Under the pieces are notes generated by a model. It saw nothing but the letters and a program-made list of their open reading frames with translations. It did not search any database and was not told the origin of the DNA. This document shows positions 63,918 to 64,000 of a stretch of 64,000 nucleotides of DNA, one piece after another. Positions within the stretch are counted from its first letter, which is position 1. Each line of letters opens with the position of its first letter. This DNA is from Spirosoma endbachense (GTDB lineage: Bacteria; Bacteroidota; Bacteroidia; Cytophagales; Spirosomataceae): the NCBI RefSeq assembly GCF_010233585.1, contig NZ_CP045997.1, forward strand, positions 8,514,649-8,578,648. The letters run 5' to 3'. A program made the translations under genes and the position numbers.

Positions 63918-64000
63918 ATGCAGACAACCCTCGACCTCTATACTGACTACTTACTTAGTAGTTTTGGCCAGACTACCGCGACTGGCTTGTCACGGCTGAC
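63918..64000 (+). CDS. Transposase N terminus, truncated at the window edge
   Basis: Only 27 codons are visible, starting MQTTLDLYTDYLLSSFGQTT. This looks like the start of IS4/IS701-like transposases of Bacteroidota, in which a YTDYLLSSFGQTTATGLS-like opening is followed by a resolved DDE domain. The assignment rests on recall of the family's opening, so it is moderate. The insertion is next to a tRNA gene. The left end of the element must lie between 63760 and 63918, but without the right end its inverted repeat cannot be placed. Confidence 0.6.
   Translation, partial: MQTTLDLYTDYLLSSFGQTTATGLSRL

Noticed and set aside
1..64000. CRISPR array or prophage
   Set aside because: No regularly spaced repeats of 25-40 bases, no cas genes and no phage structural genes were seen.

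Overview
The window looks like chromosomal DNA of a Bacteroidota bacterium, most likely Cytophagales and close to Spirosoma. The supporting signs are Bacteroidota-type promoters (TAnnTTTG at -7), weak Shine-Dalgarno signals, a type IX secretion C-terminal domain, and Bacteroidota-style ParE, OtsA-OtsB fusion and polysaccharide genes. The organism name is inference; no marker gene was compared.

Layout. 1-1834: truncated hybrid sensor kinase (minus). 2.2-5.8 kb: a plus-strand run of two secreted YHS-domain proteins enclosing DoxX-like, DinB-like, LysE-type and alpha/beta hydrolase genes, closed by a strong terminator. 5.9-11.8 kb: an OmpR-type two-component system, three small membrane proteins and an OtsA-OtsB trehalose fusion. 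Four upstream regions in this block share arrays of a 7-bp box (TTCTAAG) repeated every 11 bp, at a nearly fixed distance from a -7 element. 12-24.6 kb: mostly household genes (lipoprotein, class II aldolase, sugar isomerase-like protein, DEAD-box helicase with a long leader, phospholipase C-like protein, rpsT, radC, site-2 protease, HAD phosphatase).

24.9-56.5 kb: a large surface-polysaccharide locus. It holds a WecA-type initiating transferase, about a dozen glycosyltransferases, an O-antigen ligase/polymerase-like protein, sugar modification enzymes (DegT aminotransferase, formyltransferase, WbqC, acetyltransferases, acyltransferase 3, polysaccharide deacetylase), a secreted SGNH esterase, and export genes for an ABC transporter (Wzm/Wzt), a Wzz-like protein and an SLBB outer-membrane export protein. 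Nearly all run on the minus strand; the esterase, formyltransferase and deacetylase run on plus.

56.8-64 kb: parE, pheA, a molybdopterin oxidoreductase, a GmhA-like SIS protein, purL, tRNA-Ser(TGA), and the first codons of an insertion-sequence transposase at the right edge.

The most interesting observation is the 11-bp-periodic operator family around the two-component system. It suggests a compact envelope or osmotic stress regulon joining trehalose synthesis with three uncharacterised small membrane proteins.
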